This document shows positions 18,357-27,320 of a DNA stretch of 64,000 nt, piece by piece; the first letter of the stretch is position 1; each line of letters starts with the position of its first letter. The notes under the pieces are model-generated. The model did not search any database, was not told where the DNA came from, and worked only from the letters and a program-made list of their open reading frames with translations. A program made the position numbers and the translations under genes. Origin of the DNA: NORP233 sp050186825 (GTDB taxonomy: Bacteria; Planctomycetota; J058); the NCBI GenBank assembly GCA_050186825.1, contig JBFWYD010000017.1, forward strand, positions 1 to 64,000, read 5' to 3'.

Positions 18357-19358
18357 GTGATCAAGATCGGGATCAACGGCTTCGGACGGATCGGCCGCTG
18401 CGTGTATCGAATCGCGCTTGAGCGCGACGACGTGCAGATCGTGGGGATCAACGACATCGCGGACCCCGCGGCGCTGGCCTACCTGCTCAAGTTCGACACG
18501 GTCATGGGCCGGCTCCCCCACAAGGTCACCTGCGAGGGCGACACGCTGCGGGTGGGCGACCAGGTCACGCGCCTGCTCTCGATGCGCGACCCGGCGGAGC
18601 TGCCCTGGAAGGAGCTCGGGGTCGACGTCGTGGTCGAGTCGACCGGGCGCTTCAAGAAGCGCGCCCAGCTCGAGCGTCACGTCCAGGCGGGCGCGCCCAG
18701 GGTGATCCTGACCGTGCCCGCCTCGGACGAGCTCGACGCCACGGTCGTGCTCGGGGTCAACGACGAGGTGCTCCACGGCGACTGCCGCCTGGTGAGCAAC
18801 GCCTCGTGCACGACCAACTGCCTGGGCCCGGTCGCGAAGGTGCTCCACGCCTCCTTCGGGATCGAGAAGGGCCTGATGACCACGGTCCACGCCTACACCA
18901 ACGACCAGCGCCTGGCCGAGGTGGCGAACCACGAGGACCTGCGCCGCTCGCGCGCGGCCGCCTGCAACATCATCCCGACCACCACCGGCGCGGCCAAGGC
19001 GGTCGGCAAGGTGCTCCCGCAGCTGGCCGGTCGCCTCGACGGCATGGCCATGCGCGTGCCGATCCCCGACGGCTCGACCGTCGACCTCGTGGTCGAGCTC
19101 CAGACCGAGGTCACCGCCGAGGAGGTCAACGCCGCGGTCAAGAAGGCGGCGGAGGGGCCGATGCGCGGGATCCTCGAGTACTGCGAGGAGCCGATCGTGA
19201 GCTCGGACATCATCCGCAACCCGCACTCGTCGATCTTCGACGCGCCCCTGACCCAGGTCACCGGCGGTCGCATGCTCCGGGTCGTGGCCTGGTACGACAA
19301 CGAGTGGGGCTACAGCAACCGCGTGGTCGACCTCGCCCAGCGGATGTGCAAGGCCTGA
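18357..19358 (+). CDS. gap: Glyceraldehyde-3-phosphate dehydrogenase, type I
   Basis: 333 residues. All canonical features are seen: NGFGRIG at the N-terminus, Asp33 in the IND segment (NAD preference), catalytic Cys151 in NASCTTNCL, His178 in TTVHAYTND, the phosphate-binding Thr210-Gly211 and Arg233 (GMAMRVPIPDGS) and WYDNEWGYSNR. It catalyses the phosphorylating oxidation of glyceraldehyde 3-phosphate to 1,3-bisphosphoglycerate in the cytoplasm (glycolysis/gluconeogenesis). The GTG start is preceded by AGGAGG, and the gene follows a divergent paralogue by 9 bp in one operon. A strong hairpin 28 bp after the stop marks the operon end. Confidence 0.93.
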   Translation: MIKIGINGFGRIGRCVYRIALERDDVQIVGINDIADPAALAYLLKFDTVMGRLPHKVTCEGDTLRVGDQVTRLLSMRDPAELPWKELGVDVVVESTGRFKKRAQLERHVQAGAPRVILTVPASDELDATVVLGVNDEVLHGDCRLVSNASCTTNCLGPVAKVLHASFGIEKGLMTTVHAYTNDQRLAEVANHEDLRRSRAAACNIIPTTTGAAKAVGKVLPQLAGRLDGMAMRVPIPDGSTVDLVVELQTEVTAEEVNAAVKKAAEGPMRGILEYCEEPIVSSDIIRNPHSSIFDAPLTQVTGGRMLRVVAWYDNEWGYSNRVVDLAQRMCKA

Positions 19359-19386
19359 GCGCCAGGGCGGCGCTCGCGCAGCCGGG

Positions 19387-19411
19387 CCCCGCGGGAGACC
19401 ATCCCGCGGGG
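19387..19411 (+). terminator. Hairpin after the GAPDH operon
   Basis: A perfect 10-bp stem (CCCCGCGGGA with TCCCGCGGGG) around a 5-nt loop, 28 bp after the stop. There is no T-run, so it may act as a terminator of an unusual type or as an RNA-stabilising structure. Confidence 0.6.
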
Positions 19412-19529
19412 TCTCGCGCATCCTGGGCCGGGAGCGGTCTCGCGCGATGTCGGCACCTCACTTGAGCGACGCGGGCCGAGTGGCTAACATCGTCTATCCT
19501 CGTCCCTGAGGCCCCTGCATGAGGCGTGC

Positions 19530-20063
19530 GTGAAGATCCTCCGCTTGGCCCAGGCGCGCGTCCTCCTCTGGGCCCACGACCGCGCGACCGACAAGCCCTA
19601 CGAGGTCTCGAAGGTCGTCGACGGCCCGCTCCAGGAGCGCTGCCCGAGCGCGCCGCGCTGCCCCGAGGAGCCCGAGGACGCCTTCGGCAGCAACCTCTGG
19701 ATCGACCCCCACGAGCGGCCCCACGGGGCCTGCGCCTACGCCTTCCGCCGCCGCGGGCAGTGCTTGCGCCACCGCAACCAGGTCGCGCTCGAGGCCGCCC
19801 TGTTCCGTCCTCAGGAGGTGGCCCTCACCCGGCGGCTGCTCGAGTCGCTCGGCTTCACGGTCACCGAGGAGTCGATCGACGTGACCGGCCTGCCGGCCAG
19901 GATCCTCCAGGCCCACGGCAACGTGAGCGCGGCCTCGCACCAGGTCCGGCTGCTCCGCAGCCCCTCGGCCGGGAGCATCGTGCTCGTGCGCGAGGTCGGC
20001 AGCCAGCAGCGGCGCTCGGCTTCGAGCCGCTGCCTGCGGGTCCTGGCGGGGGGCGACCGCTGA
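19530..20063 (+). CDS. Hypothetical protein with scattered cysteines
   Basis: 177 residues, no recognised family. Codon use (G/C at third positions) supports this frame. The central part has Cys in CPSAPRCPEE, HGACAYAF and RGQCLRH, perhaps a metal or disulfide site; the last third is basic. The GTG start is chosen because the only upstream ATG (19519) is in another frame and stops after four codons. The next gene, a trypsin-like lipoprotein, overlaps its stop codon by CTGA, so the two are probably co-translated. Confidence 0.55.
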   Translation: MKILRLAQARVLLWAHDRATDKPYEVSKVVDGPLQERCPSAPRCPEEPEDAFGSNLWIDPHERPHGACAYAFRRRGQCLRHRNQVALEAALFRPQEVALTRRLLESLGFTVTEESIDVTGLPARILQAHGNVSAASHQVRLLRSPSAGSIVLVREVGSQQRRSASSRCLRVLAGGDR

Positions 20064-21154
20064 CCTCGAGCCGGCGCGCGGCGCCCCCGGCGCCGCGTCC
20101 TGCAGCCCCTCGCTCCTCGCGGCCTGGCCCCCTGCTCTTGCTCGGAGCGCTGGTCCTCGGAACGCTGGCGCTCTGCGGCTGCGGCGGCGCCGAGCCCCTG
20201 CCCCCACCGGCCGAGGAGGAGCTCGTCGTCCCGCCGCGCTTCAGCGGCCTCGAGGACGACCTGATCGCCCTGGCCGCGCGCGTGCGCCCGGCCGTGGTCC
20301 GAGTCCAGAGCGAGTCGCAGGTGTTCAAGCCGCTGCGGCGCTACCTGCTCGGGCTGGCCCAGGGCCTGGGGGCGATCCTCAACCCGCACCCCTACTGGGA
20401 GTGGCCCTACAAGGTCATAGGCTTCCCCTTCTACGTGCTGTTCGGCCACCTCGACCTGAGCTCGCACCGCGGGTCGGGCTTCTTCGTGGCGCCCGGGAAG
20501 GTGCTCACCAACGCGCACGTGGTCGAGAACGCGGCGGAGATCGTGCTCCAGCTCACCGACGGCCGGCGCTGCCGCGCCACGATCGCGCTCTACGACGACC
20601 AGCGCGACCTCGCGCTCCTGAGCGTGGAGGACCTCCAGGGCGAGCCTCCCGTCCCGCTCCGCCTGCGCGAGGAGGGGGTGGCGCAGGGCGAGGTGGTGAT
20701 GGCCGTGGGCTTCCCGGGGCGAGAGGCGTTGACCGACCCCTTCATGCCCGTGTTCAGCTTCGACGAGGACGAGCTGCTCCCGAACCCCCGGGTCACGGTC
20801 GGCGTGCTCTCGGCGCGCGGGGTGGAGCTGGGGAACCGCCTGACCCGCTACCTCGAGCTCGACGCCGCGCTCAACCCGGGCAACAGCGGCGGGCCCGTCC
20901 TGGGCCTCGACGGCCACGTGGTCGGCATCGCGACCATGGTCGGGGTGGGCAAGCAGAGCGAGGGCTACGCGGTCCCCAACGCGACCATTCGTCACGCCCT
21001 GGGCGATCGGCTGGGCCTGGCCCCGGCCGCGCCGGAGTCGGGGAAGGGGAAGCAGGAGCAGGACGAGACACAGGCCCCCACCAGCAGGCCCGCCACGGGC
21101 GGGCCCGGCGGGGCCGCGGCGAAGGACGGCGCGCAGGCGCCGGCCGGGAACTAA
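20060..21154 (+). CDS. Trypsin-like serine protease lipoprotein (S1C/HtrA-type, no PDZ)
   Basis: About 364 residues. A basic N-terminus and hydrophobic segment end at the lipobox LCGC (Cys41), so it is likely an outer- or inner-membrane lipoprotein facing the periplasm. The catalytic triad is visible: His153 (NAHVVEN), Asp183 (QRDLALL) and Ser276 (NPGNSGGPV). The fold ends soon after, with no PDZ domain but a Gly/Pro/Thr-rich tail. It would cleave misfolded or specific periplasmic proteins. The start is uncertain: CTG at 20060 overlaps the previous stop (CTGA) as GTGA/ATGA do elsewhere here and keeps the basic n-region; a TTG at 20138 would remove it. Confidence 0.8.
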   Translation: MTSSRRAAPPAPRPAAPRSSRPGPLLLLGALVLGTLALCGCGGAEPLPPPAEEELVVPPRFSGLEDDLIALAARVRPAVVRVQSESQVFKPLRRYLLGLAQGLGAILNPHPYWEWPYKVIGFPFYVLFGHLDLSSHRGSGFFVAPGKVLTNAHVVENAAEIVLQLTDGRRCRATIALYDDQRDLALLSVEDLQGEPPVPLRLREEGVAQGEVVMAVGFPGREALTDPFMPVFSFDEDELLPNPRVTVGVLSARGVELGNRLTRYLELDAALNPGNSGGPVLGLDGHVVGIATMVGVGKQSEGYAVPNATIRHALGDRLGLAPAAPESGKGKQEQDETQAPTSRPATGGPGGAAAKDGAQAPAGN

Positions 21155-21167
21155 CGGAGCGGGATCG

Positions 21168-22688
21168 GTGGCGAAGAAGAAGGCGAGCAAGAAGGTGGCG
21201 AAGAGCGCCAAGCCGAAGGCGGGCGCCAAGCCGAAGGCCGCCAAGGGCAAGGCCAAGCCCTCCAAGGCGACCAAGGCCAAGGCGACCAAGACCAAGGCCA
21301 AGCCGGCCAAGGCGACCGAGGCCAAGCCGGCCAAGGCGACCAAGGCGACCACGGCCAAGCCGGCCAAGGCGACCAAGGCCAAGGCGACCGAGGCCAAGCC
21401 GGCCAAGGCGACCAAGGCGACCACGGCCAAGCCGGCCAAGCCGGCCAAGCCGGCCAAGGCGACCAAGGCGACCAAGGCGACCAAGGCGACCATGGCCAAG
21501 GCCGAGGCGATCAGGCCCGAGTCCCAGCCGAAGGCGAAGGTCGAGCCTGCGACCAAGCCCGCCCGGCCCGCGACGAGCCCCAAGGGGAAGGCCCCCAAGG
21601 GGAAGGCGAAGAAGGAGAAGCCGGTCGCCGCGCCCAAGGCCGCCGAGGAGGTCGCGCCGCCGGTCGTCGAGGAGCCTGTGCCCGTCCGGGTCCCGACCGA
21701 GGAGGCGATCCTGGCCGACGTGCTCCGCTGCCAGCGCCTCGGGGACTTCGACACCGCGCGCCGACACCTGGCGGTGTTCGCCCAGCGCTTCCCCAAGGAC
21801 CTGCGCTTCCACGTCTACACGGCCAACCTGCTCCGCGCCGCGGGTGACCGCGACGGCGCGCTCGAGGCCTTCAAGACCGCGCTCAAGAAGGACAAGGACT
21901 TCCCCGACGCGCTCTGGTGGAAGGCCGAGCTCCACCTCAGCCACCCGGAGGACGAGCTGCGCGATGCGCGCAAGGCGCTGGAGCGGATCGTGGCGGCCAA
22001 CGGGCGCAAGCGCGACCCCGAGGCCGTGGGCTGGACCCAGAAGGCGCGCGACCGGCTGCGCTTCTGCGACAGCCGCCACTTCGCCATCGAGTCCAAGCGC
22101 GCGCTCAAGACGAGCAAGGGCGGGCCGAGCTCGGCCCAGCTCAAGAAGGCCCGCGCCCTCCTCCAGAAGGCGCTCAAGGCCTACGAGGAGGACCCGCGCA
22201 ACCACATGAGCCTGGGCAGCGTCGAGCTGATGCTGGGTGGCGCCGCCGAGGCCCTGGCCCACTGCAAGCGCGCCATCGAGCTCCAGCCCAGCTACGCGCG
22301 CGCGCACCTGATCCTGGGCCACGCCTACCGCGAGCTCGGCCGCCTGCGCCAGGCGGTCGACGCCTACCTGGAGTGCATCGAGCTCGACACGCGCAAGCGC
22401 GACACGGCCGAGGCCTGGAAGGCGCGCCGCGAGGTCGAGCACGAGCTGGCCCTCGTGCGCCGGCGCGTGTTCTCGACCCTCTCGCGCCGCGTGGGCGAGG
22501 ACGGCGCCGTGCCCCCCCTGGAGCTGGGCGCGCTCAAGCTGTCCCTGAGCGTGCTCGAGGGCGAGGAGATCGAGAACGCCGACCTGGCCCTGGTCCCCCA
22601 GGGCCATTACGAGCTCACGGCCTACGGCAGCCGCGCCTCGCTGCGCGCCTTCGCGGGCCCCGAAGGGCTCGTCGTCGAGCGGGTTTAG
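21168..22688 (+). CDS. Histone-H1-like tail fused to a TPR-like protein
   Basis: 506 residues. Residues 1-~155 are almost only Lys, Ala, Pro and Thr, with repeated KATKATTAKPAK-type units, the composition of bacterial histone-H1-like DNA-binding tails. Residues ~180-430 carry TPR-like helical units, for example HLILGHAYRELGRLRQAVDAYLECIELD. The tail could bind DNA, RNA or acidic polymers and the TPR part proteins (inference). The GTG is preceded by GGAGCGGG and lies 13 bp after the protease stop. The tail's DNA consists of short tandem units that can expand or contract in frame. Its stop overlaps that of the convergent gene. Confidence 0.75.
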   Translation: MAKKKASKKVAKSAKPKAGAKPKAAKGKAKPSKATKAKATKTKAKPAKATEAKPAKATKATTAKPAKATKAKATEAKPAKATKATTAKPAKPAKPAKATKATKATKATMAKAEAIRPESQPKAKVEPATKPARPATSPKGKAPKGKAKKEKPVAAPKAAEEVAPPVVEEPVPVRVPTEEAILADVLRCQRLGDFDTARRHLAVFAQRFPKDLRFHVYTANLLRAAGDRDGALEAFKTALKKDKDFPDALWWKAELHLSHPEDELRDARKALERIVAANGRKRDPEAVGWTQKARDRLRFCDSRHFAIESKRALKTSKGGPSSAQLKKARALLQKALKAYEEDPRNHMSLGSVELMLGGAAEALAHCKRAIELQPSYARAHLILGHAYRELGRLRQAVDAYLECIELDTRKRDTAEAWKARREVEHELALVRRRVFSTLSRRVGEDGAVPPLELGALKLSLSVLEGEEIENADLALVPQGHYELTAYGSRASLRAFAGPEGLVVERV

Positions 22689-23326
22689 CCAGGGAGCAAC
22701 ACCGAGACCCGCGCGCCCTCGGCCGCGAGCAGGTCGCGATACCACTCGAGGGCCGCGCGGGTCCGACCGGGCAGCCCGGTCGTGCCCCACACCACCCCGA
22801 GCACGCGGGTGGTCCCGGGGTGGGTCTTGGTGCGCTGGCTGTCTTTGACCCCGTTGGCGCAGGGGCCGAGGCCGTCGTGCACGCAGAGCAGCCCGCCCAG
22901 GCGGATCGTCTGGCCCGAGGCGTTGAACACGTACTCAGCGTCCGCCGCGGCCAGGCCCACGTGCAGCGGGGCCTGCGCGCGCTCGAGGTCGACCACGCTG
23001 ATCGGCAGCCCGCTGTGGAGCGAGACCACGTTGCAGGCGTCGACGGCCGGGTTGATCGCGCCCAGCGCGCCGTCGCCCACGGCGCGCAGGAGGTACTCCG
23101 AGGCCGGCTTGCCGCGCCCCGTGGGCTTGTAGCCGCCGTGGCGCAGCAGGTCGCGCACGCGCGCGCGCACCTCGTCGTCCGCGGAGAACGGCGCCGGCGC
23201 GTCGAGCGCCAGCAGCGCCTGCAGCGCGCCCGAGCTGGGCCGCTCGCCCAGCGGCGACGGGAAGGTCGCCTCGAGCGCGCCGAGGTCCAGGAGCGGGTGC
23301 GGCTCGACGCGCAGCGGCTCGCTCAC
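22685..23326 (-). CDS. B3/B4 domain protein
   Basis: 213 residues. The segment AINPAVDACNVVSLHSGLPISVVDLE followed by a beta-rich stretch is typical of stand-alone B3/B4 domains, the fold found in the beta subunit of phenylalanyl-tRNA synthetase. Family members may act on mischarged tRNA or other ligands; the true role is not established. The GTG start overlaps the stop of the upstream membrane-protein gene (GTGA). Its TAA stop overlaps the TAG of the convergent gene on the other strand. Confidence 0.75.
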   Translation of the reverse strand: MSEPLRVEPHPLLDLGALEATFPSPLGERPSSGALQALLALDAPAPFSADDEVRARVRDLLRHGGYKPTGRGKPASEYLLRAVGDGALGAINPAVDACNVVSLHSGLPISVVDLERAQAPLHVGLAAADAEYVFNASGQTIRLGGLLCVHDGLGPCANGVKDSQRTKTHPGTTRVLGVVWGTTGLPGRTRAALEWYRDLLAAEGARVSVLLPG

Positions 23327-24075
23327 GCGGCGGCCCGCGCGCGGAGCTTCAGCAGCATGGCCAGCTCGAAGCGGCCGCCCACGATCGTGGTCAGCGCGAG
23401 GAAGGCGGCCAGCAGCAACCCACCCACGGGCCCCAGCTCCGCGCCGGCGATCCCGCTCGAGGTCGGCGTCTGCGAGAGCAGGAAGTCGTAGGGCGGGACG
23501 CCCAGGAGCGGGAGCGCGAGCAGCGCGCCCAGCAGCACCACGGCCGCCTCGCCCGACGGGCTCAGCCGGCGCAGCCGAGCCGCGCACAGGAGCCCGAAGG
23601 GGAGTCCCAGCGGCAACCCCACCTTGTAGACCGAGCTCGCGGGGTAGCGCGCGACGAACTCCACGACCGCGCGCGCGAAGCCCGTCATCGCCAAGGAGGC
23701 GTCGAAGAGGTCGCCCCCCGAGCTCAGGACGGCGAGATAGGCCACCTCGCAGCCGACGCCCTGGAGCGCCGCGACTCCCAGGCAAGCTCCGAGGGCGAGG
23801 GCGAGCAGGGTGGTCCCGCGGCGCAGCGGCTCGCGCCGCAGCGCGTGAGCGACCAGGTCCACGCCCGCCAGGGCCAGCGCGATCGCGACCACGACCAGGA
23901 ACCACGCCGCGTTGGCCCAGGCCTCGCGCCTGCGCCCCACCGCGAGCAGGAAGACCACCGCCGTGGTCGGCAGGGCGACCAGCGCGAGCGACGCCCCGGC
24001 CGCCCGCGCGAGCAGGCGCTGCACGAGCGGCAGGTCGTCGGCGTCAGGGGACAGCGCTCGGAGGTCGGGCCGCAC
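23323..24075 (-). CDS. Polytopic membrane protein, unknown function
   Basis: 250 residues with about six hydrophobic helices (near 28-47, 57-79, 88-107, 148-167, 173-192 and 209-230). A loop between helices 3 and 4 is less hydrophobic (SSGGDLFDAS). No family recognised. The GTG start lies 6 nt after TAGGCT, the box and spacing also seen before the kinase at 14264, so the message is probably leaderless. It is followed with a 4-nt overlap by the B3/B4 gene. Confidence 0.65.
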   Translation of the reverse strand: MRPDLRALSPDADDLPLVQRLLARAAGASLALVALPTTAVVFLLAVGRRREAWANAAWFLVVVAIALALAGVDLVAHALRREPLRRGTTLLALALGACLGVAALQGVGCEVAYLAVLSSGGDLFDASLAMTGFARAVVEFVARYPASSVYKVGLPLGLPFGLLCAARLRRLSPSGEAAVVLLGALLALPLLGVPPYDFLLSQTPTSSGIAGAELGPVGGLLLAAFLALTTIVGGRFELAMLLKLRARAAA

Positions 24076-24081
24076 CCCGGC

Positions 24082-24087
24082 AGCCTA
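24082..24087 (-). promoter_or_regulatory. -10-like TAGGCT box
   Basis: TAGGCT, 6 nt before the GTG at 24075 on the minus strand. Confidence 0.5.
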
Positions 24088-24267
24088 CTCGCTGCCGGCC
24101 GCTGCGCCGCCCGCGCTGGGCCTCGACTGGCCCCCGAGGCGCTGGGTCTCGCGGCGCCGGGCCCGAGCAGGAAGCGACCGCTCGAGTCGCGCGGCTGGGC
24201 CATCGCTTCGCTACCCTCGTGCCCGGCACGCGACCGCGCTCCCGCGGTCCCGCCGGGGGGAGTCGCC

Positions 24268-25209
24268 ATGCCAGAGCGGACCTTGTTCATCGGCGGCGGC
24301 GCCGCGTGCCTCCAGGTCCCCGCCGCCACGCGCGCCGAGGTCGAGCCCGACGGGACGACCGCCCTCTACCCCTCTCAGGGAGCGGGCGTGGTCCTGCGCT
24401 TCTCCGTGCTGTCCGCGCGGCGCAAGGCGGCCACCCCGCCGATCGCGGACTACCTGCGCGCGCAGGCCCAGCAGCGCGGCTGGGACCTGAGCGTGCGCGG
24501 CGATCGGACGGTCGCCTCCTACCGGGAGCCGAGCGCGGACGACGGGCGGCCCGGCGAGGTCCGCTGCTGGCAGGTCGGCCAGGACGCGTCGCCCGAGGTC
24601 TCCTGCCTGACCTACATCTCGGCGACCATCGCCGCGGGCGCGGCCGAGGCCCCCGAGGTCGCGGCGCTGCTCGCCGCGGTCCCGCGCATGATCGAGACCC
24701 TCGAGCCCACCACGCGCACCGAGGAGCTCCCCACCCGGACCGGCGTCGTCCAGCTGCAGACCACCGTCGTCGAGCCCGCGCCCCAGGAGCTCCGCGACCT
24801 CGGGGACGAGGAGCGCGCCTGGCTGGCGCACCAGCTCGCGGCCGCGCGCGCGCTGATCGCGCGCTACTGCGAGCCCGAGCCCGAGGACCCCTTCGACCCG
24901 GCCTGCCTCGACCGCGCCTTCGGCGCCTGGCTCCTCGCCGACCCCGAGCGCAGCGAGGAGGGAGAGCTCGTGGCAGCGGCCCTGGGGGCGGCCTTCGGTG
25001 AGCGCTGCGTGCGCGCGCTGGGGATGCGCTGGGTCGTGCTCACCGACGAGCTCGGGACCGACCTCGCCGTGCATCACGACTCGGGCGCGGCCACGGCCTT
25101 CCCCGTCGAGTCGGTGCGCAAGCGGCTCGCGAGCGGCGCGGGCGACTTCTTCGAGCCGATCTACCTCGGGATCCGGGAGCGGATCGCGGACGCGCAGGCC
25201 GAAGGCTAG
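24268..25209 (+). CDS. DUF3806-like protein
   Basis: 313 residues. The C-terminal ~100 residues (AFGERCVRALGMRWVVLTD, then the AFPVESVRKRLASG region) match the pattern of DUF3806: a helix, GM-x-W-V-x-V-x-D, then FP-x-x-x-V-x-KR. The N-terminal half is a beta-rich region without a known motif. There is no signal peptide or membrane helix, so it is probably cytoplasmic. Function unknown. The ATG is preceded by GGGGGGAG. A TACCCT box lies about 55 nt upstream, which would give a leader containing the hairpin-like GCTCCCGCGGTCCCGCCG. Confidence 0.7.
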   Translation: MPERTLFIGGGAACLQVPAATRAEVEPDGTTALYPSQGAGVVLRFSVLSARRKAATPPIADYLRAQAQQRGWDLSVRGDRTVASYREPSADDGRPGEVRCWQVGQDASPEVSCLTYISATIAAGAAEAPEVAALLAAVPRMIETLEPTTRTEELPTRTGVVQLQTTVVEPAPQELRDLGDEERAWLAHQLAAARALIARYCEPEPEDPFDPACLDRAFGAWLLADPERSEEGELVAAALGAAFGERCVRALGMRWVVLTDELGTDLAVHHDSGAATAFPVESVRKRLASGAGDFFEPIYLGIRERIADAQAEG

Positions 25210-25227
25210 CCCAGGCCAGGGGCGCCC

Positions 25228-26013
25228 CTATCGCGGAGGGGGGGCGGCGCCGAGCTGCTTCAGCACATCGGTCGCCATCACGCGCACGTCCGAGTCGGGG
25301 TCGTTGGCCTTGGCGCGGACCAGGCCGTCGCGCAGGGCGCCGATCCCCGGCCGCGTCGAGCCGGGGTTGGCCGAGACCACGCAACCCAGCCCGATCACGG
25401 CCGCGCGGCGCCGCTCGACGGCCGGCGCCCGCAGGTCCTCGAGCAGCTGCGGCACCACGTCCAGCCCGCCCCACTCGCCGATGGTGGTCGCGGCCTCGAG
25501 GCGCACGTCCCCGTCCGGATCGCTCAGGAGCGCCCGCAGCGCCGCGACCTGATTCGCCGGCCGCTCGGTCGAGACCTCCTGCGAGGTGCCCGCGCGGTTC
25601 GGGTCCGCGCGCTGGGCCCAGCGGAAGGCGAAGGCGGCGTCGCGCCGGACCGTCGCGCTCGGGTCCCGCATGACGCTGAGCAGCGCCTCGGACCGCTCCT
25701 TCAGCGAGGTCCGGGACCCGGCGTAGCGCTGGCCGAGCAGGAGCGCGGCCACCGCGCGCAGCTCCGCGCGCCTCCCGTCCGCGAGGATCGCCACGAGCTC
25801 CCGCTCGACGTCCTGGCCCTCCTGCGCCAGCCGGTCGAGCTCCTCGATCGTCTTGCGCTCCTCGGCCAGCTTCCCCGCCTCGACCCGCGTCGAGCGCAGG
25901 CAGCGCTCGACGGGCGAGGTCGGCTCGGGCTGGGCCGGGGGCGGGGCCGGCTCGCTGGCGCAGCCGGCGCACACGGTGAGGGCGAAGCAGACCACGAAGC
26001 CGAACCGTCTCAT
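25228..26013 (-). CDS. HEAT-repeat lipoprotein
   Basis: 261 residues. The N-terminus MRRFGFVVCFALTVCAGC is a lipoprotein signal with lipobox CAGC, and a Pro-rich linker follows. The rest contains HEAT-like units (DPSATVRRDAAFAFRWA; DPDGDVRLEAATTIGEWGG; DPDSDVRVMATDVLKQLG), expected to form a protein-binding solenoid in the periplasm. I chose the ATG at 26013 because it gives a proper lipoprotein signal and follows GAGCGAGCGG; an upstream in-frame GTG would add a basic stretch. It diverges from the operon starting at 26127. Confidence 0.75.
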   Translation of the reverse strand: MRRFGFVVCFALTVCAGCASEPAPPPAQPEPTSPVERCLRSTRVEAGKLAEERKTIEELDRLAQEGQDVERELVAILADGRRAELRAVAALLLGQRYAGSRTSLKERSEALLSVMRDPSATVRRDAAFAFRWAQRADPNRAGTSQEVSTERPANQVAALRALLSDPDGDVRLEAATTIGEWGGLDVVPQLLEDLRAPAVERRRAAVIGLGCVVSANPGSTRPGIGALRDGLVRAKANDPDSDVRVMATDVLKQLGAAPPPR

Positions 26014-26112
26014 CCGCTCGCTCCTGCGCGCGCCACGCGCCCCTCGCCTCGACGGCGCGCAGTAGACCACGACCCGCTCCGGGCCGCGGGCGCCCCGCGC
26101 CCGGCGGGGCGG

Positions 26113-26118
26113 TAGACT
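26113..26118 (+). promoter_or_regulatory. -10-like TAGACT box of the five-gene operon
   Basis: TAGACT, 8 nt before the ATG at 26127; no Shine-Dalgarno sequence between them. Confidence 0.45.
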
Positions 26119-26126
26119 CCGCCCCC

Positions 26127-27320
26127 ATGGCGATCTTCCTCACCGGCGCCACGGGCTACCTGGGGAGCTACCTCACCGACCGGCTGCTCCGGGCGGGCGA
26201 GACCCTGACCGTGCTCGTGCGCGCGGGCGACGCCGATCACGCGCGCCAGCGGCTGTGGAAGGCGCTCCAGCTGCACCTCCCCGCCAACACCCTGGCTGGG
26301 CACCTCGGCGAGGGTCGCCTGCGCTTCCTGCGCGGCGACCTGACCGCGCCGCGCCTGGGCCTGACCCCCGCCGAGCACGCGCGGCTGGTGGACGAGCACT
26401 CGACCGTGGTCCACGCCGCGGCCACGCTCAACCGCCGCAGCTCGCGCGCCTGCTTCGACGTCAACCTGCGCGGCGGGCTGAACGTGATCCAGCTCGCGCG
26501 CGCGATCCACGAGGCCGGGCGCCTGCGCCGCTACGCCCACGTCTCGACGGTCGCGATCGCAGGCAAGCGCCAGGGCGAGCTGGTGGGCGAGGACGAGGCC
26601 CTCGGCTGGGAGCGCTCCGACTGGGACCCCTACGCGCGGACCAAGAAGTTCGGCGAGCACCTGATCGACGAGCTGCTCCCGGACGCCTCGGTCGTGATCG
26701 GCCGGCCCTCGATCGTGCTCGGCGACGCGCGCTTCCCCCAGACCACCCAGTTCGACATGGCCCGCGCCTTCGCCGTGCTCGCGCGCCTGCCGGCCCTGCC
26801 CTTCCGCCCCGAGTGGCGGCTGGACATCGTCAACGTGGACTTCGTGGCCGACGCGCTCGCCGATCTGATCCGCAAGGAGGCCCCGCGGCATCGCGTCTAC
26901 CACCTCAGCGCCGGCGCGGCCGCGCCGACCTTCGCCGAGATCACGGACGCCCTGGCCCGCGAGGGCGTCACGCGCCGCCCGCCGCGCTACCTGCCGCGCC
27001 TGGGCGGGCCGGTGGCCCGGGCCGTGCACTCGCTGAGCAACGCGCGCCGCCTCGGCCCCGTCGCGGGCGCCGCGGCGCTGCTCGACGTGTTCTGGCCCTA
27101 CCTCGAGTGGGACGTGGTCTTCGACCACCGGCGCGTGGTCGAGGAGACCGCCCGCGCGCCGCAGCCCTTCCCGCGCCGCGGCGGCGCGCTGCTGCGCTGG
27201 TGCGAGGCCCAGGGCTTCCGCTACCCCTACCGCGGCCTGCCGCCCGTGCTCGCGGACGTGGACGCGGGCGACTGGCAGCTCGCCGAGCCCGCCGCGGCCG
27301 GACGCGGGTGCCGCGCGTGA
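26127..27320 (+). CDS. Thioester-reductase-like NAD(P)-binding protein
   Basis: 397 residues. The N-terminal Rossmann motif TGATGYLG (6-13) and the pattern FLRGDLTAPRLGL, VVHAAATLNRRSS, HVSTVAIAG and DPYARTKKFGE (Tyr/Lys pair) are those of extended SDRs of the NAD_binding_4 type. That group reduces carrier- or CoA-bound acyl thioesters to aldehydes or alcohols; a sugar-nucleotide or sterol-type epimerase/dehydrogenase is the alternative. The C-terminal ~120 residues lack a known motif. First gene of a translationally coupled operon with an acyl-AMP ligase and an enoyl-CoA hydratase homologue, which favours an acyl substrate (inference). The next gene overlaps by GTGA. Confidence 0.75.
   Translation: MAIFLTGATGYLGSYLTDRLLRAGETLTVLVRAGDADHARQRLWKALQLHLPANTLAGHLGEGRLRFLRGDLTAPRLGLTPAEHARLVDEHSTVVHAAATLNRRSSRACFDVNLRGGLNVIQLARAIHEAGRLRRYAHVSTVAIAGKRQGELVGEDEALGWERSDWDPYARTKKFGEHLIDELLPDASVVIGRPSIVLGDARFPQTTQFDMARAFAVLARLPALPFRPEWRLDIVNVDFVADALADLIRKEAPRHRVYHLSAGAAAPTFAEITDALAREGVTRRPPRYLPRLGGPVARAVHSLSNARRLGPVAGAAALLDVFWPYLEWDVVFDHRRVVEETARAPQPFPRRGGALLRWCEAQGFRYPYRGLPPVLADVDAGDWQLAEPAAAGRGCRA

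Noticed and set aside
17343..19358. Tandem GAPDH genes as an assembly duplication
   Set aside because: The two proteins differ at many positions, including active-site neighbours, and have different starts.
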